Source: Rathayibacter sp. VKM Ac-2754 (GTDB taxonomy: Bacteria; Actinomycetota; Actinomycetes; Actinomycetales; Microbacteriaceae). From it: a stretch of DNA of 64,000 bases. The notes beneath the pieces were generated by a model. That model was not told where the DNA came from. It saw only the letters and a program-made list of their open reading frames with translations, and did not search any database. Below, piece after piece: positions 35,775 through 44,624 of this stretch (position 1 is the stretch's first letter; each line of letters starts with the position of its first letter). The stretch lies in the NCBI RefSeq assembly GCF_009807095.1, contig NZ_WUCC01000006.1, positions 62,001-126,000 of the forward strand, written 5' to 3'. The position numbers and the translations under genes were made by a program.

Positions 35775-36566
35775 ATGACCTCGACGCCCGCCTCCCCCGA
35801 CCCGGCCGAGGCGTCGTCAGCACGCGCCGCCGATCTCGCGGTCGCGCAGGACGTCGCGAACGGACCCGACCTGCCGAACCTGCCGCTCGTCGAGGACGAG
35901 ATCGAGCACGGCAGCGCCGCCGAGGCGAAGCCGACCTGGCGCGGCTGGATCCACGCGGGCCTCTTCCCGCTCGCGATCGTGGCGGGAGTGGTGCTGATCG
36001 GCGTGGCCGACGGCGCGACGGCCAAGTGGGCGGCGGCTGTCTTCACGACGACGTCGCTGCTGCTGTTCGGCAATTCCGCGCTCTACCACCGATTCGACTG
36101 GGCGCCGCGGACGAAGGTGATCCTGAAGCGGATCGACCACGCCAACATCTTCCTGCTCATCGCCGGCACCTACACGCCGCTCGCGGCGCTCGCGCTGCCC
36201 CCGTCGCAGGGCTGGCTGCTGCTGGCGCTCGTCTGGGCGGGGGCGCTCGTGGGCATCGGCTTCCGCGTCTTCTGGATCTCGGCGCCGCGCTGGCTCTACG
36301 TGCCGCTCTACCTGCTGCTCGGCTGGGCCGCCGTGATGTACCTCGGCCCGCTCTTCGAGGCGAGCGCGGCGATGATGGTCCTCGTCCTGGTGGGCGGGCT
36401 CTGCTACACCGTCGGCGCGGTCGTGTACGGCTTCAAGCGGCCGAACCCGATCCCCGGGGTCTTCGGGTTCCACGAGATCTTCCACGCGCTCACCGCGGTG
36501 GCGTTCCTCTGCCACTGGACCGCGGCGCTGCTCGTGTGCCTCGACCCCGCCCACAACGCCGGCTGA
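35775..36566 (+). CDS. Hemolysin III / TrhA family membrane protein
   Basis: About 263 residues with seven predicted helices after a 50-residue hydrophilic N-terminus. The PAQR/HlyIII signatures are clear: NSALYHRFDW, LKRIDHANIFLLIAGTYTPL and GFHEIFHALTAVAFLCH, whose His and Asp bind metal in the family. Members affect membrane lipid energetics; haemolysis is not implied. The start at 35775 rests on the -10 spacing. Downstream GCCGGCTGAGCGC is directly repeated around its stop. Confidence 0.92.
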   Translation: MTSTPASPDPAEASSARAADLAVAQDVANGPDLPNLPLVEDEIEHGSAAEAKPTWRGWIHAGLFPLAIVAGVVLIGVADGATAKWAAAVFTTTSLLLFGNSALYHRFDWAPRTKVILKRIDHANIFLLIAGTYTPLAALALPPSQGWLLLALVWAGALVGIGFRVFWISAPRWLYVPLYLLLGWAAVMYLGPLFEASAAMMVLVLVGGLCYTVGAVVYGFKRPNPIPGVFGFHEIFHALTAVAFLCHWTAALLVCLDPAHNAG

Positions 36567-36601
36567 GCGCGACGCCGGCTGAGCGCTACGCCGGCCGATC
36601 G

Positions 36602-36877
36602 TCAGCGCTCGGAGGCGTCGCGCTCCTGCTCCTCGGCGTCGAGCCGCTCCGCCACCTGGGCGCGGTAGGTGGTGCGGCGCACGCGGCGCACCATGTCGAG
36701 GGCGAGCAGGACGACGGCTCCGGCGATCACGAACATCGTGAGGAAGCCGAAGAGGCCCGGGGTGACCGTGTCCTCGTTGAACTCGGGGCCGGGGGTCGGC
36801 ATCGGAGTGGCCTCCGCAGCCCGGAGGAGTGCGGAGGCGACGGTGTCGAACCCGGAGGAGAGGGCGGCGGCGATCAT
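36602..36877 (-). CDS. Small single-pass membrane protein downstream of mca
   Basis: About 91 residues: short N-terminus, TPMPTPGPEFNEDTVTPGLF, one helix (GFLTMFVIAGAVVLLALDMV), then a basic and acidic cytoplasmic tail (RRVRRTTYRAQVAERLDAEE). Its ATG overlaps the mca stop (ATGA), so translation is coupled. A similar small protein follows mca in mycobacteria (from memory, Rv1083-like), suggesting a conserved but unknown partner role. Confidence 0.8.
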   Translation of the reverse strand: MIAAALSSGFDTVASALLRAAEATPMPTPGPEFNEDTVTPGLFGFLTMFVIAGAVVLLALDMVRRVRRTTYRAQVAERLDAEEQERDASER

Positions 36878-37797
36878 GCGGTCACCTCGGCGTCGGCGCG
36901 GAGGTCGACTCCGGCGAAGAGATCGGTCTCTGGGGTCGGCGCCTCGACGCGGCTCTCGATGAGCTGGAAGTCGTCGGTCGGCCAGGCGGCGTCGATCGCC
37001 TCGTGCGGGAGGAAGAAGAAGGCGTTGTCGGGAGCGACCTGGCTCGCGTGGGCGCGGAGGGCGGCGTCGCGACGGTCGTGGTAGCCGGAGATCACGATCT
37101 GCGTGGTCGCGAGGTAGGGCGTCTCGTCGCCCCAGCGCTTCATCTCCTCGAACGTCGCGAGCCGCGGGTCCTCCGGGTCGAGGGAGCGCAGGTGCTCGGC
37201 GATCGCGTGCAGCTTCTGGCTGCTGAACACGCGGTCGTAGTAGAGCTTCGAGACGGACCACGGCGCGCCGAGGTCCGGGTACTCCTCCGCCAGCCCGGCG
37301 GCGCGGAACGCCTCGACGGCGACCTGGTGCGCGCGGATGTGGTCGGGGTGCGGGTAGCCGCCGTTCTCGTCGTAGCTGATGATCACGTGCGGGCGGAAGC
37401 GGCGGACGAGGCGCACGAGCGGCGCGGCGGCGATCCGCAGCGGCAGGCCGGCGAACGAGGAGGCGCTGACGGCGCCGTCCTCCGGCATCCCCGAGTCGAC
37501 GAAGCCGAGCCAGGTGTGCTCGACGCCGAGCGCCTCCTGAGCGGCGGCCATCTCGGAGCGGCGGAGGCCGCCGATGTCGCGCTCGGCGTGGGCGCGGGCG
37601 GCGAGGGCCTCGTTGAGGATCGACCCCTCCTCGCCTCCCGTGCACGAGACGACCATGACCTCGGCGCCGCGATCGGCGTAGGCGGCCAGCGTCGCCGCGC
37701 CCTTGCTCGACTCGTCGTCGGGATGGGCGTGCACGGCGAGGAGGCGCGGAGCCTCCCGCACCTCCGAATCGACGGAGACCTCGACGGCCTGGGACAC
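36874..37797 (-). CDS. mca: Mycothiol S-conjugate amidase
   Basis: 307 residues. It cleaves mycothiol conjugates to a mercapturic acid and GlcN-Ins, the actinobacterial detoxification route. Zinc motifs AVHAHPDDESSKGAATLA and YPHPDHIRAHQVAVEAF are both present; VVSCTGGEEGSILN is typical of Mca/MshB. The length and the KRWGDETPYLATTQI region favour Mca over the deacetylase MshB. It implies a mycothiol-producing organism. Start at 37797; divergent from the DUF4307 gene across a 97-bp promoter region. Confidence 0.93.
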   Translation of the reverse strand: MSQAVEVSVDSEVREAPRLLAVHAHPDDESSKGAATLAAYADRGAEVMVVSCTGGEEGSILNEALAARAHAERDIGGLRRSEMAAAQEALGVEHTWLGFVDSGMPEDGAVSASSFAGLPLRIAAAPLVRLVRRFRPHVIISYDENGGYPHPDHIRAHQVAVEAFRAAGLAEEYPDLGAPWSVSKLYYDRVFSSQKLHAIAEHLRSLDPEDPRLATFEEMKRWGDETPYLATTQIVISGYHDRRDAALRAHASQVAPDNAFFFLPHEAIDAAWPTDDFQLIESRVEAPTPETDLFAGVDLRADAEVTA

Positions 37798-37894
37798 GAT
37801 CGCTCGATTCCTCGGGGTTTAATGGGGGCGGCGCGGCGGCTCGACCGGAGCCCGCGCCATCCGTCCAGAGTAGACGCAACACCCGGGGAGTTCC

Positions 37895-38359
37895 GTGGCC
37901 GCCCGCACGTCCGAGACCGCCGAGCCGAGCGACGCCGTGTCGCTCGACCCGGACGAGGTCCGCGCGGCGGGTCCGCTCGCCTCCCGCTACGGCCGGAACG
38001 GCCGCACGAGGCGCGGCAATCGCTGGCTCTTCGGCGGCGTCGCCCTGGCCTTCGTCGCCGTCTTCGCCGCCTGGGTGACCTGGGCGGGGCTCGACGGGGC
38101 ACGCGGCGGCGTCGACGCGCAGGACACGGCCCACACCGTCGTCGACGACCGGACCGTCGAGGTGTCGTTCGATCTGACCGCGCCCACGGGCACCGCGGTC
38201 GCCTGCGCGGTGCAGGCGCTGAACGAGCAGTCGGCCGTGGTCGGCTGGCTCGTCGTCGAGTACCCCGCCTCGACGGAGCGGTTCCGCTCGTTCACCGAGA
38301 CCGTGCGGACCACCGAGCTGGCCACGACAGGTTTGATCTCGTCCTGCTGGCTCCCGTAG
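37895..38359 (+). CDS. DUF4307 membrane protein
   Basis: About 154 residues. A hydrophilic N-terminus (LASRYGRNGRTRRGNRWL), one helix (GGVALAFVAVFAAWVTWAGL), then an extracytoplasmic domain with TVEVSFDLTAPTGTAVACAV and a C-terminal SSCWLP; the two Cys could bond. This is the DUF4307 layout, found between mca and greA across actinobacteria. GTG at 37895 has GGGGAG upstream. Function unknown. Confidence 0.88.
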   Translation: MAARTSETAEPSDAVSLDPDEVRAAGPLASRYGRNGRTRRGNRWLFGGVALAFVAVFAAWVTWAGLDGARGGVDAQDTAHTVVDDRTVEVSFDLTAPTGTAVACAVQALNEQSAVVGWLVVEYPASTERFRSFTETVRTTELATTGLISSCWLP

Positions 38360-38503
38360 GGTTGCCGGGTGCCCTGACGGACTCGTCGGGGCCTTGTCTT
38401 TTCCACCGCCGCCGGACCTCGGCCGACACGGCCGCCGGGCGCCTATGCGCTCTAACGGCCACGTCCGGCCCCGCGACAGCGGCCGTCACGTGAGGAGCCC
38501 ACC

Positions 38504-38995
38504 GTGGCAGACCAGCCCGAGGTCACCTGGATGACCCAGGAGTCGTTCGACCGCCTCCAGGCGGAGCTCGCCGAGCTGTCCACCGCCGGACGCGAGGAGA
38601 TCGCGAAGCGGATCGAGATCGCCCGCGAGGAGGGCGACCTGAAGGAGAACGGCGGCTACCACGCCGCCAAGGAGGAGCAGGGCAAGATGGAGGCGCGGAT
38701 CCGCCAGCTCACCGCGCTGATCCGCTACGCCGAGATCGGCACGCCGCCCGAGAGCCACGGAGTCGTGGAGGCGGGCACCATCATCACCGCCGAGATCGCG
38801 GGCGACGAGTCGCGGTTCCTCCTCGGCAACCGCGAGATGGCCGGCGAGAGCGACCTCGACGTCTACAGCCCCCAGAGCCCGCTCGGCGCGGCGATCATGG
38901 ACCTGAAGGTCGGCGACTCGACGAGCTTCACCGCCCCCACCGGCCGCGAGATCACGGTGAAGGTCGTCAACGTCGAGACCTGGAACGGCCACTGA
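38504..38995 (+). CDS. greA: Transcription elongation factor GreA
   Basis: 163 residues. It rescues backtracked RNA polymerase. The N-terminal coiled coil carries the acidic tip EEGDLKENGGYHAAKEEQGK with conserved D and E; the C-terminal domain has SPQSPLGAAIMDLKVGDSTS and GREITVKVVNVE. GTG at 38504 follows GAGGAG. The 144-bp gap from the DUF4307 gene presumably contains its promoter. Downstream lies a tandem repeat and then the convergent ilvA gene. Confidence 0.96.
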   Translation: MADQPEVTWMTQESFDRLQAELAELSTAGREEIAKRIEIAREEGDLKENGGYHAAKEEQGKMEARIRQLTALIRYAEIGTPPESHGVVEAGTIITAEIAGDESRFLLGNREMAGESDLDVYSPQSPLGAAIMDLKVGDSTSFTAPTGREITVKVVNVETWNGH

Positions 38996-39010
38996 CCCGC
39001 TGATCCCGTC

Positions 39011-39202
39011 CTGGTGGTCCGTCCGCGGCGTTGTCGTCGGGCGCGATACCGCCGGTATCGCTTCCTCCTCCGCCTTGCGGACGGACCACCAGGCCGCGAT
39101 CAGGGTCCGAACGAGCACCTCCCGCGGCGTTGTCATCGGGCGCGATACCGCCGGTATCGCCTCCTCCTCCGCCTTGCGGACGGACCACCAGGCCGCGATC
39201 AG
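39011..39202. repeat. Tandem 81-bp repeat with 99-bp period and internal palindromes
   Basis: Copies at 39023-39103 and 39122-39202 differ at only two bases seen (GTCGTCG/GTCATCG and CTTCC/CCTCC). Each contains GCGATACCGCCGGTATCGC, a 9-bp palindrome. CTGGTGGTCCGTCCGC (39011-39026) pairs perfectly with 39077-39092. It probably terminates greA. Confidence 0.88.
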
Positions 39203-39244
39203 CGATCGAACGAGGCGCGAGAAGCGAAGTCGAGTCGCCGGCCT

Positions 39245-39370
39245 GCTGGTCGAGTAGCTCCGCAGGGGCGTATCGAGACCGACCAGCGTCAGCAGATCGG
39301 CCTTCTGATCCGGACTTCTGACGCTGGTGGATCTCGATACGCCCGCTGCGCGGGCTACTCGATCAGCGAG
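39245..39370. repeat. Full copy of the family intergenic inverted repeat
   Basis: CTGGTCGAGTAGCTCCGCAG on the left and CTGACGCTGGTGGATCTCGA on the right, ending CTACTCGATCAGCGAG. The 38996-39420 gap contains no gene. Confidence 0.88.
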
Positions 39371-39420
39371 GCAGCAGGCAGCAGCATCCCTCCTACGGGA
39401 TGGCGGCCGCGGCCGGCGGA

Positions 39421-40662
39421 TCAGGCGTTGGAGAGGCGCGGGTGGTAACCGGCGTCGGTCAGCACCTGGAGGACGCGGTCGGCGTGCTCGGGGCCGCGGG
39501 TCTCGACGCTGATCTCGAGCTCGACCTCGCTGATCTGCAGGCCGCGGCCGTGGCGGGTGTGCAGCACCTCGACGACGTTCGCGTTCGCCTCCGAGATCAG
39601 CTCGGCGATGCGCGCGAGCTGTCCCGGCCGGTCGGGCAGGCCGATGCTCATCTTGAGGTAGCGCTCGGAGGCGGCGAGGCCGCGGCTGATCACACGCTCC
39701 ATCATCAGCGGGTCGATGTTGCCGCCCGAGAGGATCACGGCCGTCCGCCCCGCGTTGCGGACCTTGCCGGTGAGGATCGCGGCGATGCCGACGGCGCCCG
39801 CCGGCTCCACGACGAGCTTCGCGCGCTCGAGCAGCACGAGCAGCGCCCGGGCGATGTCGTCGTCCTCGACCGTCACCACCTCGTCGACGAGCTCGCGGAT
39901 GATCTCGAAGTTCAGCAGTCCGGGCTTGGCCACGGCGATGCCGTCGGCGATCGTCGGAGTGATCGTGATGGCGGTGGGCTCGCCGCTCGCGAGCGACAGC
40001 GGGTACGGCGCGGCGTTGGCGGCCTGGACCCCGATGACGCGCAGGGTGCGCCCCTCCTGGGCGGCCTTCTGCTTCGCCGCCGAGGCGACTCCGGCGATGA
40101 GGCCGCCTCCGCCGATGGGGACGATGATCGTCTCGACGCCCTCGGCCTGCTCGAGGATCTCGAGGCCGAGGGTGCCCTGGCCGGTGATCACGTCGGGGTG
40201 GTCGTACGGCGGCACGAAGACGGCTCCGGTGCGCTCGGCGAACTCGGCCGCGGCCGCGAGTGCCTCGTTGAAGATGTGGCCGCTCAGCACGACCTCGGCG
40301 CCGTAGTCGCGGGTCGCCGAGAGCTTGGGCAGCGCGACTCCGATCGGCATGAAGATCGTCGCCTCGATGCCGAGCTCGCGCGCGGCGAAGGCGACGCCCT
40401 GCGCGTGGTTGCCGGCGGAGGCGGCGACGACTCCGCGGGCACGTTCCTCCGGGGACAGGCGCGAGAGGCGGAAGACCGCCCCGCGGATCTTGTAGGACCC
40501 CGTCCGCTGGAGGTTCTCGCACTTGAGGAACACGGGCGAGCCCAGCACCTCGGCGAGGAAGTTGCTCGTCTCCATCGGGGTGGAGGCGATCACGGGGGCG
40601 ATGACGGTTCGGGCCGCCTCGAACTCGTGGAGGGTGGGACCGACGACGCGGCTAGTCTGCAT
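39421..40662 (-). CDS. ilvA: Threonine ammonia-lyase with ACT domain
   Basis: About 413 residues. It deaminates threonine to 2-oxobutanoate, the first step to isoleucine. PLP lysine in GSYKIRGAVFRLS (about residue 57), ASAGNHAQGVA, and the glycine loop PIGGGGLIAG are present. A single C-terminal ACT domain (IGLPDRPGQLARIAELISEA) suggests amino-acid feedback, as in the short IlvA/TdcB type. ATG at 40662 overlaps the 3' end of the AI-2E exporter gene by 11 bp, so they form one transcript. Confidence 0.94.
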   Translation of the reverse strand: MQTSRVVGPTLHEFEAARTVIAPVIASTPMETSNFLAEVLGSPVFLKCENLQRTGSYKIRGAVFRLSRLSPEERARGVVAASAGNHAQGVAFAARELGIEATIFMPIGVALPKLSATRDYGAEVVLSGHIFNEALAAAAEFAERTGAVFVPPYDHPDVITGQGTLGLEILEQAEGVETIIVPIGGGGLIAGVASAAKQKAAQEGRTLRVIGVQAANAAPYPLSLASGEPTAITITPTIADGIAVAKPGLLNFEIIRELVDEVVTVEDDDIARALLVLLERAKLVVEPAGAVGIAAILTGKVRNAGRTAVILSGGNIDPLMMERVISRGLAASERYLKMSIGLPDRPGQLARIAELISEANANVVEVLHTRHGRGLQISEVELEISVETRGPEHADRVLQVLTDAGYHPRLSNA

Positions 40663-41827
40663 GCTCTGCGGCTGCTCTCTGAGGGGTTTGCTGCGAGCGC
40701 CAGGCACCGCTCGCGACGTACTTGACCATGACGTTGAGGGTCGCGACGAAGGGCACCGCGAAGAAGGCGCCCGCGATGCCGGCGACGATCGATCCTCCGG
40801 CGACGGCGAGCACCACGGCCAGCGGGTGCACCTTGACCGCCGAGCCCATGATGAGCGGTTGGAGGATGTGGCCCTCGAGCTGCTGCACGCCGAGGACGAC
40901 GAGCAGCAGGATGAGCGCGACGACCGGCCCGTTGTAGACCAGGGCGATGAAGACGGCGAGGGCGCCCGTCACGACGGCGCCGATGACCGGCACGAACGAG
41001 CCGAGGAACACCAGGACGCCGATCGGGATCGCCAGCGGGACTCCGAGGAGGAACGAGCCGAGGCCGATGCCGACGGCGTCGACGAACGCGACCAGGATCT
41101 GGACCTTCACGAAGTTCGTGAGGGTGATCCACCCCGCGCGGCCGGCACCGTCGACCGCGGGACGGGCCCGACGAGGGAAGAGCCGGACGACCCAGCTCCA
41201 GATGTTGGGCCCGTCGATCAGGATGAAGAGCGTCGAGAAGAGGGTCAGCAGCACGCCCGCGAGGAGGTGGCCGACGGTCGCGCCGACGCTGACGACTCCG
41301 CTGACGAGCATCCCCGAGTCCTGCTGCAGCGCGTCGAGCGCCTGCTGCGCGTACTGGTTGATGTCGCCCTCGGTCAGGTGCAGCGGGCCGTCGAGCAGCC
41401 ACGCCTTGAAGTCGTCGTACGACTGCACGGTCTGCCGGCTGAGGTCGTCGAAGCCCGAGTAGACCTGGGTGACGACGAGGAAGAGCAGGCCGCCGACGAC
41501 GACCAGGAGGCCGATCTCGGACACCGCGATCGCCGCCCATTTGGGCCAGTGGTGCCGCTGCAGGAACGAGGAGAAGGGCACGAGCAGTGCCGCGATCACG
41601 ACCGCGAGGAGCAGGGGGATGACGATGATGCGCAGCTCGATCACGAGCAGCGCGAGGACGGCGAGCGCGGCGACCACGACGAGCAGGCGCCAGGCCCAGG
41701 CTCCCGCGATGCGCATGCCGTCGGTCACGAACCCGGCATCGGCATCGGCCGGGCTGCTCCGGACGACGCGCGGAGCGCTGTCGACGGCGCGCGAGCCGGA
41801 GGTGCGGCGGGACCTGCCGATTCTCAT
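40652..41827 (-). CDS. AI-2E family transporter (UPF0118)
   Basis: 391 residues with about eight helices. The paired N-terminal helices (LLVVVAALAVLALLVIELRI, PLLLAVVIAALLVPF), a large central loop, and conserved VPLAIPIGVLVFLGSFVPVIG and LEGHILQPLIMG match the family. Members export autoinducer-2 or act as Na+/H+ antiporters, so the substrate is not certain. The N-terminal 30 residues are basic and serine-rich. A -10 box is 6 nt from the ATG, so the unit with ilvA likely starts here. Confidence 0.92.
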   Translation of the reverse strand: MRIGRSRRTSGSRAVDSAPRVVRSSPADADAGFVTDGMRIAGAWAWRLLVVVAALAVLALLVIELRIIVIPLLLAVVIAALLVPFSSFLQRHHWPKWAAIAVSEIGLLVVVGGLLFLVVTQVYSGFDDLSRQTVQSYDDFKAWLLDGPLHLTEGDINQYAQQALDALQQDSGMLVSGVVSVGATVGHLLAGVLLTLFSTLFILIDGPNIWSWVVRLFPRRARPAVDGAGRAGWITLTNFVKVQILVAFVDAVGIGLGSFLLGVPLAIPIGVLVFLGSFVPVIGAVVTGALAVFIALVYNGPVVALILLLVVLGVQQLEGHILQPLIMGSAVKVHPLAVVLAVAGGSIVAGIAGAFFAVPFVATLNVMVKYVASGAWRSQQTPQRAAAEHAD

Positions 41828-41833
41828 CTGCTC

Positions 41834-41839
41834 AGACTA
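41834..41839 (-). promoter_or_regulatory. -10 box, leaderless promoter of the AI-2E gene and ilvA
   Basis: TAGTCT on the minus strand, 6 nt upstream of the ATG at 41827. Confidence 0.5.
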
Positions 41840-41875
41840 ATCCCCGGTGCATTCCGCGTGAGGAATCGGCGCCGG

Positions 41876-42931
41876 TCACGATAGGGCGCGGACGGCGACG
41901 GGGCGCAGCGCCAGCACGAGCCCGACCCGCTCCCCCGGCTCGAGCCGCTGGCCGGCCGAGTGCTGGACGACGAGCTCCTCCCCCTGCTCGGTGCGCACCG
42001 TCGAGCGGCGGACCGGGCCGAGGAAGCTGGAGGAGACGACCACCGCCGGCAGCGCTCCGGGTGTCGCCTCGGGCACGATGTCGATGTCCTCCGGACGGAG
42101 GAAGGCCGACACCGCTCCGTCGGCGACGCTCGGGTCGACCAGCGGCACGCGGGAGCCCAGGACGGCCACGGCTCCGCCCGACACCGAGCCCGCGACGGAG
42201 TTGGAGAGCCCGACGAAGTGCGCGACGAACGACGTCGACGGGCGCGCGTAGAGGTCCTCCGGGGCGCCGAGCTGCTCGATGCGGCCGGCGTTCATCACGG
42301 CGACGCGATCGGCGACCGCGAGGGCCTCCTCCTGATCGTGCGTGACGAAGAAGGTGGTGATGCCGATCTCGGTCTGGATGCGGCGGATCTCGTCGCGCAG
42401 CTGCACCCGCACCTTGGCGTCGAGCGCCGACAGCGGCTCGTCGAGCAGGAGCACCCGCGGCCGCGTCACGAGCGCGCGGGCGAGCGCGACGCGCTGCTGC
42501 TGACCGCCCGAGAGCTGATGCGCGTAGCGGTCGCCGAGCGCGCCGAGCCCGACCAGGTCGAGCGACTCCTGGGCGAGGACGCGGCGCTCGCGCGCGGCGA
42601 CTCCGCGGGTGCGCAGGCCGAACTCGACGTTCTCGCGTGCCCGGAGGTGCGGGAAGAGCGAGTACGACTGGAAGACCATGCCCATGTCGCGGCGGGCGAC
42701 CGGCACGTCGGCGACATCGTCCTCGTCGACCAGGATGCGGCCGGAGTCGATCCGCTCGAGCCCGCTCAGCGCCCGCAGCGCCGTGGTCTTGCCGCAGCCG
42801 GACGGGCCGAGGAGGGCGATGAACTCGCCCGGCGCCACGTCGAACGAGACCCCGTCGAGGGCGCGGGCGGTGCCGTAGTGCCGGGCGACGTCGACGAAGC
42901 GCACGCGCGCTCCCGGGGCGGAGGTGGTCAC
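41876..42931 (-). CDS. ABC transporter ATP-binding protein (Fe3+/polyamine/2-AEP-type)
   Basis: About 351 residues. Walker A LLGPSGCGKTTALRALSGLE, Q-loop MGMVFQSYSLFPH, signature HQLSGGQQQRVALARAL, Walker B VLLLDEPLSALDAKVR, and H-loop FFVTHDQEEALAVADRV. The C-terminal 110 residues form a TOBE-like domain (VSAFLRPEDIDIV, SSFLGPVRRSTVRT). GTG at 42931 overlaps the permease stop (GTGA). It powers the importer whose other subunits lie immediately upstream. Confidence 0.95.
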   Translation of the reverse strand: MTTSAPGARVRFVDVARHYGTARALDGVSFDVAPGEFIALLGPSGCGKTTALRALSGLERIDSGRILVDEDDVADVPVARRDMGMVFQSYSLFPHLRARENVEFGLRTRGVAARERRVLAQESLDLVGLGALGDRYAHQLSGGQQQRVALARALVTRPRVLLLDEPLSALDAKVRVQLRDEIRRIQTEIGITTFFVTHDQEEALAVADRVAVMNAGRIEQLGAPEDLYARPSTSFVAHFVGLSNSVAGSVSGGAVAVLGSRVPLVDPSVADGAVSAFLRPEDIDIVPEATPGALPAVVVSSSFLGPVRRSTVRTEQGEELVVQHSAGQRLEPGERVGLVLALRPVAVRALS

Positions 42932-43731
42932 GAGGTGCCTTTCGACGGGGCGCGGTCGGCGAGCGGCAGGCCGATCCGCGCGAGGCGGCCGATCCCGAGC
43001 AGGAGCGCGAACGCGAAGAGGAGGGAGAGGAGCGAGAAGATCACGGCGACGTAGGCGTCCGACTTCGACACCTGCACGAGCCCGGTCTGGAGCGTCGTGC
43101 GGCTGAGCAGGGACGCGATCGTGTACTCGCCGAGCACCACCGCGACGGTGATGAGCGCGGCGGCGACCAGCCCGCGCCGCAGGTTCGGGAGCAGCACCCG
43201 GGTGAGCACGCCGAACCAGCCGGCGCCGAGGGAGCGGGCCGCCTCCGAGAGGGTGACCGCGTCGAGCCCGGCGAGATCCGCGGCGATCGCGCGGTACGCG
43301 TAGGGCAGCACGAGCACGCCGTAAGCCAGCGCGAGCGTCCACGGCGCCGAGCCGACGAGTCGGGTCACCACGGAGTAGACCGGGGCCAGCCCGACGACGA
43401 GCACGATCGCGGGGACGGTGAGCGGCAGCAGGCAGACCAGCTCGAGCACCCGGCGCAGGCGCGGCAGGCGGATCTCGACCAGCAGCATCGTCGGCACCAG
43501 CAGGACCAGCACGATCAGCGCGGTGACGACGGCGAGGATCAGCGAGTTGCCGATGCCCTGGAAGAGGGCGCGGTAGCCGCGCTCGTTCTCGGGGTCGAGG
43601 ATCGCCGTCCAGTGCGAGAGGTCGTAGCCGCCGGCGCCGCGGAGGGTGAACTCGGCCATCGCGACCAGCGGCACCGCGAAGACGAGCCCGGTGACGACCA
43701 GGACCGCGCGGGACAGGAGCCGCCGGTTCAT
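42928..43731 (-). CDS. ABC transporter permease, second subunit
   Basis: About 267 residues, six helices. The binding-protein-dependent transport motif is LSEAARSLGAGWFGVLTRVL (EAA loop, about residue 178), which docks on the ATPase. Helices include LILAVVTALIVLVLLVPTML and LVAAALITVAVVLGEYTIA. ATG at 43731 overlaps the stop of the first permease (ATGA). Typical PotC/ThiP-like second permease. Confidence 0.93.
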   Translation of the reverse strand: MNRRLLSRAVLVVTGLVFAVPLVAMAEFTLRGAGGYDLSHWTAILDPENERGYRALFQGIGNSLILAVVTALIVLVLLVPTMLLVEIRLPRLRRVLELVCLLPLTVPAIVLVVGLAPVYSVVTRLVGSAPWTLALAYGVLVLPYAYRAIAADLAGLDAVTLSEAARSLGAGWFGVLTRVLLPNLRRGLVAAALITVAVVLGEYTIASLLSRTTLQTGLVQVSKSDAYVAVIFSLLSLLFAFALLLGIGRLARIGLPLADRAPSKGTS

Positions 43732-44624
43732 CGCTGCCACCGCCGCGCGCGGCGCTGGAGCAGCGCGTAGCCGGACATCAGCACGATCATCACGACGAGC
43801 ATCCCGAGCGCGAGCGCCCCGGCGAGGTTCTCGCGGCCGAGGACGGTCTCGCTGACCAGCGCCGCGCGGATCTGCAGCGGCACGATCTGCGCTCCCTGGC
43901 TGATCAGAGCGGCGGCCGTCGCGAACGACGAGAACGCGTTGGCGAAGAGCAGCAGGACCGAGCCGAGGAAGGAGGGGGCGAGCACGGGCACCGCGACGCG
44001 CCACCAGTAGCTCAGCGCGCCTCCGCCGAGCACCGCGTTGGCCTCGGCCCACTCGGGCCGCAGCCCCTCGAGCGCGGGCAGGAAGGTGAGCACCATCAGC
44101 GGCACCTGGAAGTAGAGGTAGGGCAGCACGAGTCCGGGCATCTGGTAGAGCCAGACGCCGTCGGCGTAGAGGTCGACGCCGACGCCCGCGAGGAGGCTGG
44201 TGACCAGACCCTGCACGCCGATGGTCGCGATGAACGCGAAGGCGAGCATGACGCCTCCGAACTGCGCGAGCACGCTGGCCGCCGCGTCGACGACCGTGCG
44301 GAGGGGGCCCCGGGGGTCGGCGCCGAGGAGCGCCAGGCAGATGATCGCGCCGAGGATCGCGCCGACGACCGCCGTGAGGGCCGAGAGGCCGAGGGAGGCG
44401 CCGAACGCCGACAGCACGACCGGGTCGCCGAGCGCGGCGACGTTGGCGAGAGTCGGTCGGCCATCGCCGTCCACGAAGCCGGTGCCGACCGCGAGCACGG
44501 TGGGCACCGCGAGGAACAGCAGGACGTAGACCGCGAACGGCGCGACTCCGAGAGTCTCGGGGAGGCCGCGCCGCCTCCGGGGCGCCGAGGCCCCGGAGAC
44601 GGCGCGGACGGAGTCGGACGTCAC
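43728..44624 (-). CDS. ABC transporter permease, first subunit
   Basis: About 298 residues with six or more helices. EAA-like loop EANAVLGGGALSYWWRVAVP (about residue 196). The N-terminus is basic and the first helix is FAVYVLLFLAVPTVLAVGTG. GTG at 44624 overlaps the stop of the solute-binding protein gene (GTGA). With the second permease it should form a heterodimeric channel. Confidence 0.93.
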   Translation of the reverse strand: MTSDSVRAVSGASAPRRRRGLPETLGVAPFAVYVLLFLAVPTVLAVGTGFVDGDGRPTLANVAALGDPVVLSAFGASLGLSALTAVVGAILGAIICLALLGADPRGPLRTVVDAAASVLAQFGGVMLAFAFIATIGVQGLVTSLLAGVGVDLYADGVWLYQMPGLVLPYLYFQVPLMVLTFLPALEGLRPEWAEANAVLGGGALSYWWRVAVPVLAPSFLGSVLLLFANAFSSFATAAALISQGAQIVPLQIRAALVSETVLGRENLAGALALGMLVVMIVLMSGYALLQRRARRWQR

